Position numbers and translations under genes: made by a program
Source of the DNA: Kibdelosporangium philippinense
GTDB taxonomy: Bacteria; Actinomycetota; Actinomycetes; Mycobacteriales; Pseudonocardiaceae
Direction: 5' to 3'
DNA length: 64,000 bases
NCBI RefSeq assembly: GCF_021390435.2
Contig: NZ_JAJVCN010000003.1
Coordinates: 620,001-684,000, forward strand
The notes under the pieces: model-generated
Told to the model about the DNA's origin: nothing
Seen by the model: the letters and a program-made list of their open reading frames with translations, nothing else
The model's database searches: none
Shown: positions 1 through 9,041 of the stretch, one piece after another
Layout: every line of letters starts with the position of its first letter
Numbering within the stretch: position 1 is the stretch's first letter

Positions 1-623
1 TCGGTCAGGAGCTGGTGAAACACGCCGACGAGGCCAGGCCGAACCTGTTCGTCAACACGCCGGACATCCTGCACGCGTCTTTGCAGGAAGGCGGGCCGGG
101 CATGTTCGCGCTGCGGGCCGCGCTGGCTGCGACGCTGGCGCCGACGTGGGGCGTCTATTCGGGCTACGAGCTTTTCGAGCACCAGCCGGTCCGTGAAGGC
201 AGCGAGGAATACCTCGACTCGGAGAAGTACCAGCTTCGCCCGCGTGACTGGGAAAAGGCTTTGGCTGACGGGCGGTCACTCGAACCATGGATCCGTCGGC
301 TGAACTCGATCCGGCGAACGCACCCGGCGCTGCAGCAGTTGCGGACCCTGCAGTTCCACCACGCGGACAACGACTCCATCCTGGCTTATTCCAAAGTGGA
401 CCCCGAGTCCGGCGACACAGTTCTCGTCGTGCTGAGCCTCGACCCGTTCTCCACCCAGGAGGGCACGGTCTGGCTGGACCTGCCGTCACTCGGGATGCGC
501 TGGCACGACCGATTCACCGCGTTCGACGAAGTCACCGGTCAGTCGTGGGATTGGGGCCAGACGAACTACGTGAAACTCGAGCCGTGGAACGCGGTCGCGC
601 ACATCATTTCCGTGCAGCGGTAG
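1..623 (+). CDS. glgE: Alpha-1,4-glucan:maltose-1-phosphate maltosyltransferase GlgE, C-terminal part
   Basis: The reading frame is open from base 3 to the TAG at 621-623, so this is the 3' end of a gene that begins before the window; about 206 of the roughly 650-700 residues usual for the family are present. GlgE transfers maltosyl units from maltose-1-phosphate onto the non-reducing ends of alpha-glucan in the cytoplasm. The visible part holds family-typical stretches such as FVNTPDILHASL, the GVYSGYELFE segment, GSEEYLDSEKYQLR and a C-terminal beta-sandwich. The following genes treS, mak and glgB complete the GlgE pathway, which supports the call strongly. The GTG at 15 is an internal valine, not a start. 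Confidence 0.95.
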   Translation, partial: GQELVKHADEARPNLFVNTPDILHASLQEGGPGMFALRAALAATLAPTWGVYSGYELFEHQPVREGSEEYLDSEKYQLRPRDWEKALADGRSLEPWIRRLNSIRRTHPALQQLRTLQFHHADNDSILAYSKVDPESGDTVLVVLSLDPFSTQEGTVWLDLPSLGMRWHDRFTAFDEVTGQSWDWGQTNYVKLEPWNAVAHIISVQR

Positions 624-639
624 CGGAGTTCAAAACCAC

Positions 640-960
640 GTTCCTCAGTGAAGGGGTGTCCACGCAAAGCCTCAACATCGGCGATCTCCCGCATTTCGGC
701 CAGACTGGACAGGCCAGCCGTATCGGTCAGACACCGCTCATGAAGCGGCGCCCGACGCAATTTCGGAGCCAAGCCAGGACGGCCGACGACACCTGCACGC
801 CCGCTTGAATTCCAGCCTGAGAAAGTCCAGTTCCGGATTCACCCCGAGGACCGACAGTTCGGTCAGCCGTGGCAGGTCGAGCGGTCCCTTGTAGTCAGTG
901 CCCCCGCAACCCTGGCCCCCGGGCCACTCACGAGGCATCCTTGACACCACGAAGAAAGCC
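640..960 (-). pseudogene. Possible decayed leucine-rich-repeat-like gene remnant
   Basis: The 630-base gap between glgE and treS has no intact gene. On the minus strand two stretches look coding but lie in different frames. Around 808-957 a segment reads as DLPRLTELSVLGVNPEL, and around 640-737 a segment reads as LTDTAGLSSLAEMREI. Both have the regular leucine spacing of leucine-rich repeats. At least one frameshift separates them, and no start with a ribosome site is visible. I read this as a decayed gene. It could be chance, because high-GC antisense frames are often open. Confidence 0.3.
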
Positions 961-1253
961 AACGACCGAGGCGAATTCGTCGCGCCAGAGGCGTCTCCTT
1001 CGACAGGTCGAGAAAGCCGTTGCACACCTTCGGTCCCACGAAGAGGGACCATAGTTCGCCCGGCCGGCGGTTGACCAGCTAGAGTCCGCTCACCGCCAGA
1101 GCATCCGCTGTTCAAGCAGCCCGGCTTTGGGGTACCACCAAAGTGTCAGGCCTCAAGCGAACGAGTGGTGCGAACGTGTCGACTGTGCCGGAAGATCCCC
1201 GCCCTGACTCCGCGTTGGGTCTTGAGGGCGTCCCGCATACCGGTGAGGCCGTC

Positions 1254-2966
1254 ATGGCCGACGGTCACCTGGTCGAGCCCCAGGCCGAGGATTTTCGTTC
1301 GGCGAGAATGGCTCCGCGTGATCCTGACTGGTTCAAAAGCGCGGTCTTCTACGAGGTCCTCGTCCGTGCCTTCACCGATTCCGACGGGGACGGCACCGGC
1401 GATCTACGCGGCCTCGCGTCCAAGATGGACTATCTGGCGTGGCTCGGGGTGGACTGCCTCTGGCTGCCGCCGTTCTACGCCTCGCCGCTGCGTGACGGCG
1501 GCTACGACATCTCCGACTTCCGCGCGGTACTGCCCGAGTTCGGCACTGTTGACGACTTCGTCTATCTGCTCAACGAGGCGCACCGGCGTGGCATCCGGGT
1601 GATCACCGACCTGGTGCTCAACCACACGAGTGACGCGCATCCGTGGTTCCAGGCGTCGCGCAACGACCCGCAGGGGCCGTACAGCGACTACTACGTCTGG
1701 TCGGACACGAACGAGGCCTATCCGGACGCGAGGATCATCTTCGTCGACACTGAGACTTCCAACTGGACGTACGACCCGGTCCGCGGCCAGTTCTACTGGC
1801 ACCGGTTCTTCTCCCACCAGCCGGATCTCAACTATGAGAACGCCGAGGTGCAGGAGGCGATGCTCGAAGTCCTGCGGTTCTGGCTGGACATCGGTATCGA
1901 TGGTTTCCGGCTGGACGCCGTGCCCTACCTGTTCGAGGAAGAGGGCACCAACTGCGAGAACCTGCCGCGTACGCACGAGTTCCTGCGCCGGTGCCGCAAG
2001 GTAGTCGACGACGAGTACCCCGGCCGGGTCCTGCTGGCCGAGGCCAACCAGTGGCCCTCGGACGTGGTCGAGTACTTCGGTGACGCGGCCGTCGGCGGCG
2101 ACGAGTGCCATATGGCGTTCCACTTCCCGTTGATGCCACGCATCTTCATGGCCGTGCGGCGCGAGTCGCGGTTCCCGATCTCCGAGATCCTGGCCCAGAC
2201 CCCGCAGATCCCGTCCGGCTGCCAGTGGGGCATCTTCCTGCGTAACCACGACGAGCTGACCCTGGAAATGGTCACCGACGAGGAACGCGACTACATGTAC
2301 GCGGAGTACGCCAAGGACCCGCGGATGAAAGCGAACATCGGCATCCGCAGGCGGCTGGCGCCACTGCTGGACAACGACCGCAACCAACTGGAGCTGTTCA
2401 CCGCGATGCTGCTGTCGCTGCCCGGCTCGCCCGTTCTGTACTACGGCGACGAAATCGGCATGGGCGACAACATCTGGCTCGGCGACCGGGACGCTGTGCG
2501 CACGCCGATGCAGTGGACACCGGACCGCAACGGCGGCTTCTCCCAGTGCGATCCGGGGCGGATCTATCTGCCGGTGATCGCCGATCCGGTGTACGGCTAC
2601 CAGGCGATCAATGTCGAGTCGCAGCTGAACAACACGTCATCGCTGCTGCACTGGTCGCGCCGGATGATCGAAGTGCGCAAGCAGCACAGCGCGTTCGGGC
2701 TCGGCGACTTCCAGGAGCTGGGTTCGTCCAACCCGAGCGTGCTCGCGTACCTGCGGCGGCATGGCAGCGACACCGTGCTCTGCGTGAACAACCTGTCCCG
2801 GTTCCCGCAGCCGGTCGAGCTGGATCTCTCGGAGTACGAGGGCCGTCAGCCGGTCGAGCTGACCGGTGGGGTGCGGTTCCCGTTGATCGGCGAGTTGTCC
2901 TACTTGCTCACGCTGCCAGGGCACGGTTTCTACTGGTTCGAGATCATGGCGGTGGACGAGGGATGA
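1254..2966 (+). CDS. treS: Trehalose synthase (maltose alpha-D-glucosyltransferase) TreS
   Basis: A GH13 enzyme of about 570 residues that interconverts trehalose and maltose, feeding maltose to the kinase encoded next. The four GH13 regions are visible: ITDLVLNHTS, DGFRLDAVPYL with the nucleophile Asp, LLAEANQWP with the acid/base Glu, and FLRNHDELT. The frame is open to a GTG at 1143, but that codon has no good ribosome site. The ATG at 1254 has GAGG five bases upstream and leaves about 23 residues before the conserved DWFKSAVFYEVLVRAF, close to what I recall of mycobacterial TreS, so I prefer it. The stop overlaps the maltokinase start as ATGA, so the two are translationally coupled. Confidence 0.95.
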   Translation: MADGHLVEPQAEDFRSARMAPRDPDWFKSAVFYEVLVRAFTDSDGDGTGDLRGLASKMDYLAWLGVDCLWLPPFYASPLRDGGYDISDFRAVLPEFGTVDDFVYLLNEAHRRGIRVITDLVLNHTSDAHPWFQASRNDPQGPYSDYYVWSDTNEAYPDARIIFVDTETSNWTYDPVRGQFYWHRFFSHQPDLNYENAEVQEAMLEVLRFWLDIGIDGFRLDAVPYLFEEEGTNCENLPRTHEFLRRCRKVVDDEYPGRVLLAEANQWPSDVVEYFGDAAVGGDECHMAFHFPLMPRIFMAVRRESRFPISEILAQTPQIPSGCQWGIFLRNHDELTLEMVTDEERDYMYAEYAKDPRMKANIGIRRRLAPLLDNDRNQLELFTAMLLSLPGSPVLYYGDEIGMGDNIWLGDRDAVRTPMQWTPDRNGGFSQCDPGRIYLPVIADPVYGYQAINVESQLNNTSSLLHWSRRMIEVRKQHSAFGLGDFQELGSSNPSVLAYLRRHGSDTVLCVNNLSRFPQPVELDLSEYEGRQPVELTGGVRFPLIGELSYLLTLPGHGFYWFEIMAVDEG

Positions 2967-4321
2967 CTGAGCCGGTTCTGCGGATGCTGGCCGACGAACT
3001 ACCGAAATGGCTGCCGGCGCAGCGGTGGTTCGGCGGGAAGGACCGCCCGGTAACCGAGGCCCGCCCGCTGCGCGCGATCACGTTGTCGGACAACGACCCA
3101 CGGCTGGTCCACGCGCTTGTCGAAGTCGTGCAGGACGACCGCAAATCGGTCTACCAGCTGCTGCTTGGCAGCCGCGACAACCCGCCGGAGTACCTGTCCG
3201 GCGTCTGGATCGACGGCGAGGGCAGGCATTGGTACGAGGCCACAGCTGACGCCGAACTGATGACGTTCCTGTTGGACGCGATCGCTGAGGAGGAGTCGGC
3301 AGGCCCGATCGCGTTCCACCGGGAAACCGACGTGGACCTGGACGAAGGCCTGCGCGGCCGGGCGGTCACGTCCGAGCAGAGCAACACCTCGTTGATCTAC
3401 GGCCAGCAGTACATCCTGAAGCTGTTCCGCAAGCTGTCCGCGGGCCCGAACCCGGACCTGCGGATCCATCGCGCGTTGCATTCGGTCGGCTGCGAGCACA
3501 TCGCGCAGCCGCTCGGCTGGATCTCCGACGACGACGGCGACCGCCCGACTTTGGGGATGCTGCAGCAGTTCTTCGCCGACGCGGCAGACGGCTGGGCAAT
3601 GGCCACGACAAGCGTGCGTGACCTGATGGCCGAAGCTGACCTGCACGCCGACGAGGTCGGCGGCGACTTCGCGGGCGAATCTCACCGGCTGGGCGCGGCG
3701 GTGGCGGCCGTGCACGCGGATCTGGCGCGAGCGTTGGATTCCCGCCCGGTCGAGCCAGGTGAACTGGACGCGGCCGTCGACGCGATGCACCGCAGGCTGG
3801 ACAGCGTGCTCGACACGGTTCCCGCCTTGGCGCAGCAGGAAGACGCGATCCGTGGCGTGTTCGAGGAGGCGCGCGGCGCGGCGGACGGCGGCGTGCCCGT
3901 GCAGCACGTGCACGGCGATCTGCACCTCGGCCAGGTCCTGCGTACGGTGAATGGCTGGGCGTTGATCGATTTCGAGGGCGAGCCCGCGGCTCCGGTCCAC
4001 GAGCGGACGACGCCCCGCTCGCCGCTGCGTGACGTCGCCGGGATGCTCAGGTCGTTCGACTACGCCGCGCACCAACTGCTTGTCGGGCAACCAGAGGACC
4101 ATCAGCTCGCGGTGCGCGCGCGTGAATGGACCAACCGTAACCGTGCCGCGTTCTGCGACGGCTACGCGGAGGTGTCACCGAACGGCGATCCCCGCGACCA
4201 CGAAGTGTTGTTGCGCGCGTTGGAGTTGGACAAAGCGGTCTACGAGGTGGCCTACGAGCAGGCCAACCGTCCGGACTGGCTGCAGATCCCGCTGACCTCG
4301 ATCGCCCGGATCGCGTCGTAG
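2963..4321 (+). CDS. mak: Maltokinase (ATP:maltose 1-phosphotransferase)
   Basis: A cytoplasmic kinase of 452 residues that phosphorylates maltose to maltose-1-phosphate, the donor used by GlgE. The N-terminal cap domain carries the family signature WLPAQRWFGGKDR near residues 14-26. The C-terminal aminoglycoside-kinase-like lobe carries the catalytic loop VHGDLHLGQVL followed by LIDFEGEPAAP, the metal-binding aspartate segment. The frame stays open far upstream through treS in another frame. The ATG at 2963, overlapping the treS stop by four bases, is the natural start. In some actinobacteria TreS and Mak are fused; here they are separate but coupled. Confidence 0.95.
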   Translation: MTEPVLRMLADELPKWLPAQRWFGGKDRPVTEARPLRAITLSDNDPRLVHALVEVVQDDRKSVYQLLLGSRDNPPEYLSGVWIDGEGRHWYEATADAELMTFLLDAIAEEESAGPIAFHRETDVDLDEGLRGRAVTSEQSNTSLIYGQQYILKLFRKLSAGPNPDLRIHRALHSVGCEHIAQPLGWISDDDGDRPTLGMLQQFFADAADGWAMATTSVRDLMAEADLHADEVGGDFAGESHRLGAAVAAVHADLARALDSRPVEPGELDAAVDAMHRRLDSVLDTVPALAQQEDAIRGVFEEARGAADGGVPVQHVHGDLHLGQVLRTVNGWALIDFEGEPAAPVHERTTPRSPLRDVAGMLRSFDYAAHQLLVGQPEDHQLAVRAREWTNRNRAAFCDGYAEVSPNGDPRDHEVLLRALELDKAVYEVAYEQANRPDWLQIPLTSIARIAS

Positions 4322-4375
4322 AAAAGGTCACGGGCAGATCTGCGATCGACCGGCCGGGCCACTAGGATCACGTGG

Positions 4376-6547
4376 GTGAATCCACTCGATCCGGCCCCGC
4401 CGGCCGAGGACGTCAATCGCCTGCTCGCCGGCTCACATCACGACCCGCATTCGGTGCTGGGCATGCACCCGCACCCGATGGGAGCGGTGGTGCGCGCGTT
4501 GCGCCCAGGCGCGAGCGGGGTGACCGTTCTCGCCGGTGATCTCAAGCAGGAGCTGGACCAGGTGGCGCCCGGCCTGTTCGCGGCGATCCTGTCTCAGACG
4601 CCGACGGAGTACCTGTTCGAGGTCACGTACGGCGACAAGGTCGAACTGGTCGAAGACCCCTACCGGTGGCTGCCGACGCTGGGTGAGCTGGACCTGCACC
4701 TGATCGCCGAAGGACGCCACGAGCGCCTCTGGACGGTGTTGGGCGCGCAGGTGCGGAGGTACGAGACGCCTGCCGGGGTGGTGGAAGGCACTTCGTTCGC
4801 CGTATGGGCCCCGAATGCCCAAGGCGCCCGGGTTTGTGGCGACTTCGACGGCTGGGACGGCCGGGCGAACCCGATGCGATCGCTCGGTTCATCGGGCATT
4901 TGGGAACTGTTCATCCCAGGCCTGCCGCCAGGAACCCGCTACAAGATCCGGATGCTCGGCAAGGACGGGCACTGGCACGAAAAAGCCGACCCGCTCGCCT
5001 TCAGCGCGGAACCACCGCCAGCGACCGCGTCCATTGTGTCCACATCGGACTTCACATGGACGGACGGCGACTGGGTGGCCGAGCGCGAGCGCACCGACTG
5101 GTGGCGTCGCCCGGTCAGCAAGTACGAGGTGCACCTCGGATCCTGGCGGCCTGGTCTCGGCTATCGGGAACTGGCCGAACAGCTCGCCGACTACGTGACG
5201 GAACTGGGCTTCACCCACGTGGAACTGATGCCGGTGGCCCAGCATCCGTTCAGCGGTTCGTGGGGCTACCAGGTCACGTCCTACTACGCGCCGATGTCCC
5301 GGTTCGGCACCCCCGACGACTTCCGTTACTTCATCGACCATCTGCACGGCCGTGGCATCGGCGTGATCATGGACTGGGTACCCGCCCACTTCCCGAAGGA
5401 TTCCTGGGCACTGGCCCGCTTCGACGGCCAACCGCTGTACGAACACGCCGACCCGCGCCGGGGCGAACACCCCGACTGGGGAACACTCGTGTTCGACTTC
5501 GGCCGTAACGAAGTCCGCAACTTCCTGGTCGCCAACGCGCTGTACTGGCTGGAGGAATTCCACATCGACGGCCTGCGCGTCGACGCGGTCGCCTCGATGC
5601 TCTACCTCGACTACTCCCGCCAAGAAGGCCAATGGCTGCCGAACGAACACGGCGGCAGGGAAAACCTGGACGCGGTGCGGTTCCTGCAGGAGCTGAACGC
5701 GACTGTCTACAGGCGACACCCAGGCGCGATGATGATCGCCGAGGAGTCGACGGCGTGGCCAGGCGTGACAAGGCCGACGCATCTCGGCGGCCTCGGCTTC
5801 GGGTTCAAGTGGAACATGGGCTGGATGCACGACACCCTGAACTACTTGCACCACGATCCCGTGCACAGGTCGTACCACCACAACGAGATCACGTTCTCGT
5901 TGGTCTACGCCTGGAGCGAGAACTACGTCCTGCCCTTGTCCCATGACGAAGTCGTGCACGGCAAAGGTTCACTGTGGACCCGAATGCCCGGCGACGACTG
6001 GAACAAAGCGGCGGGCGTGCGCTCGCTGCTGGCGTACATGTGGGCGCATCCCGGCAAGCAGATGCTGTTCATGGGCGGCGAATTCGGCCAGATCGACGAA
6101 TGGTCGGAATCCCGGTCACTGGACTGGCACCTGCTGGATTCCCCATTGCACGCCGGAATCCAGAAACTCGTCGGCGACCTGAACAAGGTCTACCGTTCGC
6201 AGCCAGCGATGTACGTGGCGGACGCGTCGCCAGAGGGTTTCTCGTGGATCGACGCCAACGACGCGGCCGGGAACGTGTTGTCCTTCATCCGCATGGATCC
6301 GGATGGGTCGAACATGGTGGCGTGCATCGCGAACTTCGCGGGCATGCCGCACAACGACTACCGGGTGGGGTTGCCGAAGACAGGGCATTGGCGCGAGGTG
6401 CTGAACACGGACGCGCAGGTCTATGGCGGTTCGGGCGTCGGTAACTACGGCGATGTCGAAGCTGTTGGCAAGCCGTGGCACGGTCGTCCCGCGTCCGCGG
6501 TCTTGCAACTGCCACCACAAGGGGTCATCTGGCTCGTACCCTCGTAG
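4376..6547 (+). CDS. glgB: 1,4-alpha-glucan branching enzyme GlgB
   Basis: A 723-residue GH13 enzyme that introduces alpha-1,6 branches into the glucan made by GlgE. The order is an N-terminal beta module, a CBM48 module (around SFAVWAPNAQGARVCGDF), the catalytic barrel and a C-terminal beta-sandwich. Catalytic regions are MDWVPAHFPKD, LRVDAVASMLYLDYSR with the nucleophile, MMIAEESTAWPGVT with the acid/base, and LSHDEVVHGKGS. The length is normal for actinobacterial GlgB. The GTG at 4376 lies 54 bp behind maltokinase, consistent with one operon from glgE onward. Confidence 0.96.
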   Translation: MNPLDPAPPAEDVNRLLAGSHHDPHSVLGMHPHPMGAVVRALRPGASGVTVLAGDLKQELDQVAPGLFAAILSQTPTEYLFEVTYGDKVELVEDPYRWLPTLGELDLHLIAEGRHERLWTVLGAQVRRYETPAGVVEGTSFAVWAPNAQGARVCGDFDGWDGRANPMRSLGSSGIWELFIPGLPPGTRYKIRMLGKDGHWHEKADPLAFSAEPPPATASIVSTSDFTWTDGDWVAERERTDWWRRPVSKYEVHLGSWRPGLGYRELAEQLADYVTELGFTHVELMPVAQHPFSGSWGYQVTSYYAPMSRFGTPDDFRYFIDHLHGRGIGVIMDWVPAHFPKDSWALARFDGQPLYEHADPRRGEHPDWGTLVFDFGRNEVRNFLVANALYWLEEFHIDGLRVDAVASMLYLDYSRQEGQWLPNEHGGRENLDAVRFLQELNATVYRRHPGAMMIAEESTAWPGVTRPTHLGGLGFGFKWNMGWMHDTLNYLHHDPVHRSYHHNEITFSLVYAWSENYVLPLSHDEVVHGKGSLWTRMPGDDWNKAAGVRSLLAYMWAHPGKQMLFMGGEFGQIDEWSESRSLDWHLLDSPLHAGIQKLVGDLNKVYRSQPAMYVADASPEGFSWIDANDAAGNVLSFIRMDPDGSNMVACIANFAGMPHNDYRVGLPKTGHWREVLNTDAQVYGGSGVGNYGDVEAVGKPWHGRPASAVLQLPPQGVIWLVPS

Positions 6548-6549
6548 GA

Positions 6550-7545
6550 GTGGAGAAACTCCTCAGCGTCCTGGGCAATCCGGGCGAGGGTGACGTGCGC
6601 GGGCAGGTCCTGACGGCGGTCACGCAGGTGGTGGGCGGCGACATCGTCGCCTATCAGACGATCGACCAGGCCAACGGCCGCAGCGAGCAAGTGTCGGTGC
6701 CGGACTCGTGGGTAACCAGGGAGTACGAGGAAATCTTCGTCCAGCATGTGCCGAAGCATCCGCTGTTTCGGCACTACCTGCGCACCGGTGAGCTGGACGC
6801 GACAAGGCTCAGTGATGTCGCGACCGTCCGCCAGCTGCGGGGCCTGGGGATATATCAGGACTTCTACCGGCCGCTTGGCATCGGTTACCAGATGATCTGC
6901 CGGTTGCGCGGCGAGCTTGGTGTGTCGGACATCCTGGTGTTCAACCGGGGCGGCACCGACTTCACCGACACGGAACAGCAGTTCGTCCGGATGACACGGC
7001 CGTTCCTGGCCAATCTGGTCGACACCGCGGCCGCGACCTCGTGGTTCGACACGGCTTTGGCCGCGCTGGAGGGCATCGACGACACCGCGTACGGCGTTGT
7101 CCTGCTTGGCCCGCTTGGCAAGATCCGGGTGACGAACCGGTCGGCCCGGTTGCTGCTCACCGCGTACTTCCGCAGGCCTGGCAAGGAAGGCGACGTCCTG
7201 CCGGAGGAGCTCGCCGCCTGGCTGGCCGCGCAAGGCCACACACCGCAGCCCTACACGGCAGCCCGGGGCGCACGTCGGTTGACCGTGCGGTTGTTCAGAC
7301 ATCACGCTTCGGCCGCCTTGTTGCTGTCCGAGTCGACCGCGACCGTCCCGGCGGTCCGGACCGGAGTCCTGACCGCCCGTGAGCAGGACGTCCTGTGGCT
7401 CGTCACCCACGGCCGCACAAGTGCACAGGCCGCGCACGTCCTGGGAATCAGTACGCGGACCGTCGAAAAGCACTTGGAGAACATCTACAACAAGCTCGGA
7501 GTGACAAACCGAGCCGAAGCCGCAACAGAAATCTTCGGAAAATAA
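6550..7545 (+). CDS. LuxR-family transcriptional regulator coupled to glgB
   Basis: A protein of 331 residues with a C-terminal LuxR/GerE helix-turn-helix near residues 270-325 (LTAREQDVLWLVTHGRTSAQ, then GISTRTVEKHLENIYNKLGV). The N-terminal 260 residues have no recognisable receiver motif and may form a GAF-like sensor. The chosen GTG lies two bases after the glgB stop; the frame also runs upstream through glgB, and a later start is possible because no well-spaced ribosome site is seen. The position suggests co-expression with the alpha-glucan genes. Its targets cannot be read from the sequence. Confidence 0.8.
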   Translation: MEKLLSVLGNPGEGDVRGQVLTAVTQVVGGDIVAYQTIDQANGRSEQVSVPDSWVTREYEEIFVQHVPKHPLFRHYLRTGELDATRLSDVATVRQLRGLGIYQDFYRPLGIGYQMICRLRGELGVSDILVFNRGGTDFTDTEQQFVRMTRPFLANLVDTAAATSWFDTALAALEGIDDTAYGVVLLGPLGKIRVTNRSARLLLTAYFRRPGKEGDVLPEELAAWLAAQGHTPQPYTAARGARRLTVRLFRHHASAALLLSESTATVPAVRTGVLTAREQDVLWLVTHGRTSAQAAHVLGISTRTVEKHLENIYNKLGVTNRAEAATEIFGK

Positions 7546-7578
7546 AGGTTGTAAAGGATGCAGAGGTTGCGCACCGCC

Positions 7579-7688
7579 GTGTCCACCGTTCCGGCACACC
7601 GTGTCCACCGTTCCTGAAGACCGTGTCCACCGTTCCTGAACGGTGTGTCCACCTTTGCGGCACACCGTGTTGACCGTTGCTTGCGGCC
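7579..7688 (+). repeat. Five tandem copies of a 22-bp repeat (array 1)
   Basis: The core GTGTCCACCGTTCC starts at 7579, 7601, 7623, 7645 and 7667, exactly 22 bases apart with no spacer; the last two copies are degenerate. Each unit has weak dyad symmetry (GTGTCC at one end, GGCACAC at the other). The array lies between the convergent LuxR gene and the frameshifted lectin-like gene. The same unit recurs at 31523 and 58736. A period of 22 cannot keep a reading frame, so the short ORFs across it are artefacts. Confidence 0.95.
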
Positions 7689-7711
7689 CGCCGGTGCACA
7701 ACCTCGCCACA

Positions 7712-8252
7712 TCAGGCCCGTTCGAGGTAGAACAGCTTGGCCTGATCCGAATACTGCGTCATGATCGCGTTGAGCGAGTTGTTACCGGTCGGCACCGACA
7801 TGAACTTCCCGCTGTGCTGGACCTGCAACAGGAACATTCCGCTCGGCGCGTCAACGATCCTGGCGAACCGCTGATGCGCCCCGGCGGCGCATTCACCCTC
7901 AGTGAACTGGCCCCAGTCGCCCATCACGGCCGCCCACATGTTGAGGCAGTTCTTGTTGTGCAGGTTCCAGAACGTGTACAGGGAATTCGGGTCGTTGCCC
8001 GCGGTCTTGCAGACCTTCCACTTCTGTTCCGCCCCAGACCCAGTGCTGGATGACGCGGCCGGTCGGCGCGGTCTGGCTGATCTGCAGTGCGTAACCGTCG
8101 GCGGTCCTGATTCGGTAGTTCGTGGCCAGATCACACGTCATGTCGCCGCCGACACCGGGAATGGTGCGAATCGGCTGAGCCGAAACCGTCCCGCCGAAAA
8201 GCGTTCCGGCGGTCAGCACGATCGCGATGGCAACGGCGATTCTGCGCAGCAT
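7712..8252 (-). pseudogene. Secreted ricin-like beta-trefoil protein, frameshifted
   Basis: Read from the ATG at 8252 (AAAGGA five to six bases upstream), the product has a clear signal peptide (MLRRIAVAIAIVLTAGTLFG, cleavage likely after VSA) and continues to QISQTAPTGRVIQHWVWG. There the frame breaks. One base off, the sequence continues as AEQKWKVCKTAG through NLHNKNCLNMWAAVMGDW to a C-terminal FYLERA at 7712. The two parts join naturally as a beta-trefoil, ricin-lectin-like domain of about 150 residues. The break lies at the run of four C at 8032-8035, so a lost base or a sequencing error is equally possible. The neighbouring 8276-8902 gene is also secreted and on the same strand. Confidence 0.75.
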
Positions 8253-8275
8253 GGATGTCCTTTCTGGCATTTCGA

Positions 8276-8902
8276 TCAGCATCCGATCCTGCGTCGGGCG
8301 GCGTCCCGCAAAGACCCTTGCGGTTCGGTCTTCGCGCACGACACTGTGCCTTCCTCGATGTCGGCGAACGTCACGAACGACTCACGGCCGCCCGGGCTGG
8401 TGTTCACCCATACCCCGGTCGAGTTGCCGGTCCGGGCGCAGATGTGGCGCGACCATTCACCCATCACCCGGCGGGTTCCCTTGTACAGGCCGTATTGGCC
8501 GGGGGCGTTGAAGTTCCACGTCACCGCGGTCTGCGTGGTGTCCGTTGTGGACCTCGAGTTCTGCACGGCAAACCCGACCTTCAACGTCACGCTGGCGAAC
8601 AGTTTCGGCCCGATGGTCGTGCTGAACTCGGTGTTGGCGTTGATCGACGTGGTGACGCTGTCGACCCTGGTCAGGGTCTCGGTACGGCTGCCTGTCGTAC
8701 CTGGCGTGATGACGACGCCACGGAAGTGCGTGACGGTTGGCGAGGCCTGCGCCGAAATAACGTCGTACCACTCGGTGTCGACATTCGGATTGCAATTGCG
8801 GGTCGGCGGCGGATCAGCTTGTGCGGTAGCTGCCGGAATCGCGACGGCGGCGACCGCTGCCGCGGTCATGCCGAGCGCGAAACGTCTGAGATAGGACGGC
8901 AA
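8276..8902 (-). CDS. Secreted protein, possibly aerolysin/ETX-like
   Basis: A protein of 208 residues with a signal peptide (LPSYLRRFALGMTAAAVAAV, then PAATAQA). The start is taken as the TTG at 8902, which has GGGAGGAA just upstream; a longer frame from 9016 has no such site. The mature part contains long alternating Ser/Thr-hydrophobic strands (SRTETLTRVDSVTTSINANT and following), a pattern seen in the stem of aerolysin/ETX-MTX2 pore formers. It has several cysteines (RNCNPN, RHICART, TVSCAKT). I cannot name the family from sequence alone. It lies 23 bp upstream of the secreted lectin-like gene, in the same direction. Confidence 0.7.
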   Translation of the reverse strand: MPSYLRRFALGMTAAAVAAVAIPAATAQADPPPTRNCNPNVDTEWYDVISAQASPTVTHFRGVVITPGTTGSRTETLTRVDSVTTSINANTEFSTTIGPKLFASVTLKVGFAVQNSRSTTDTTQTAVTWNFNAPGQYGLYKGTRRVMGEWSRHICARTGNSTGVWVNTSPGGRESFVTFADIEEGTVSCAKTEPQGSLRDAARRRIGC

Positions 8903-9024
8903 AGATTCCTCCCGAATCGATGGCGTTGATTGCTTTCCCATCGTCGAGCGAAATCGTGGCGACGGACAATACGTACCGCTACGTAGACCGACTGCGCCCA
9001 CAGACATCGGAGGCATCGCCCAGT

Positions 9025-9036
9025 TGGTCTAGTCCA
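9025..9036 (+). promoter_or_regulatory. DasR-like operator (dre-like box)
   Basis: The twelve bases TGGTCTAGTCCA match the core of the DasR-responsive element TGGTCTAGACCA at 11 positions. The box lies five bases upstream of the -35 hexamer of the alpha-galactosidase promoter. DasR and related GntR regulators control secreted hydrolases in actinomycetes. Binding here is inference. Confidence 0.5.
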
Positions 9037-9041
9037 CGCCC

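Noticed and set aside
1404..2387. 327-codon minus-strand frame opposite treS
   Set aside because: Antisense shadow of a well-conserved gene; composition biased and no family match recognised.
7579..7688. Possible CRISPR array
   Set aside because: Units are contiguous without spacers, only 22 bases long, and no cas gene is present. The same holds for 31523 and 58736.
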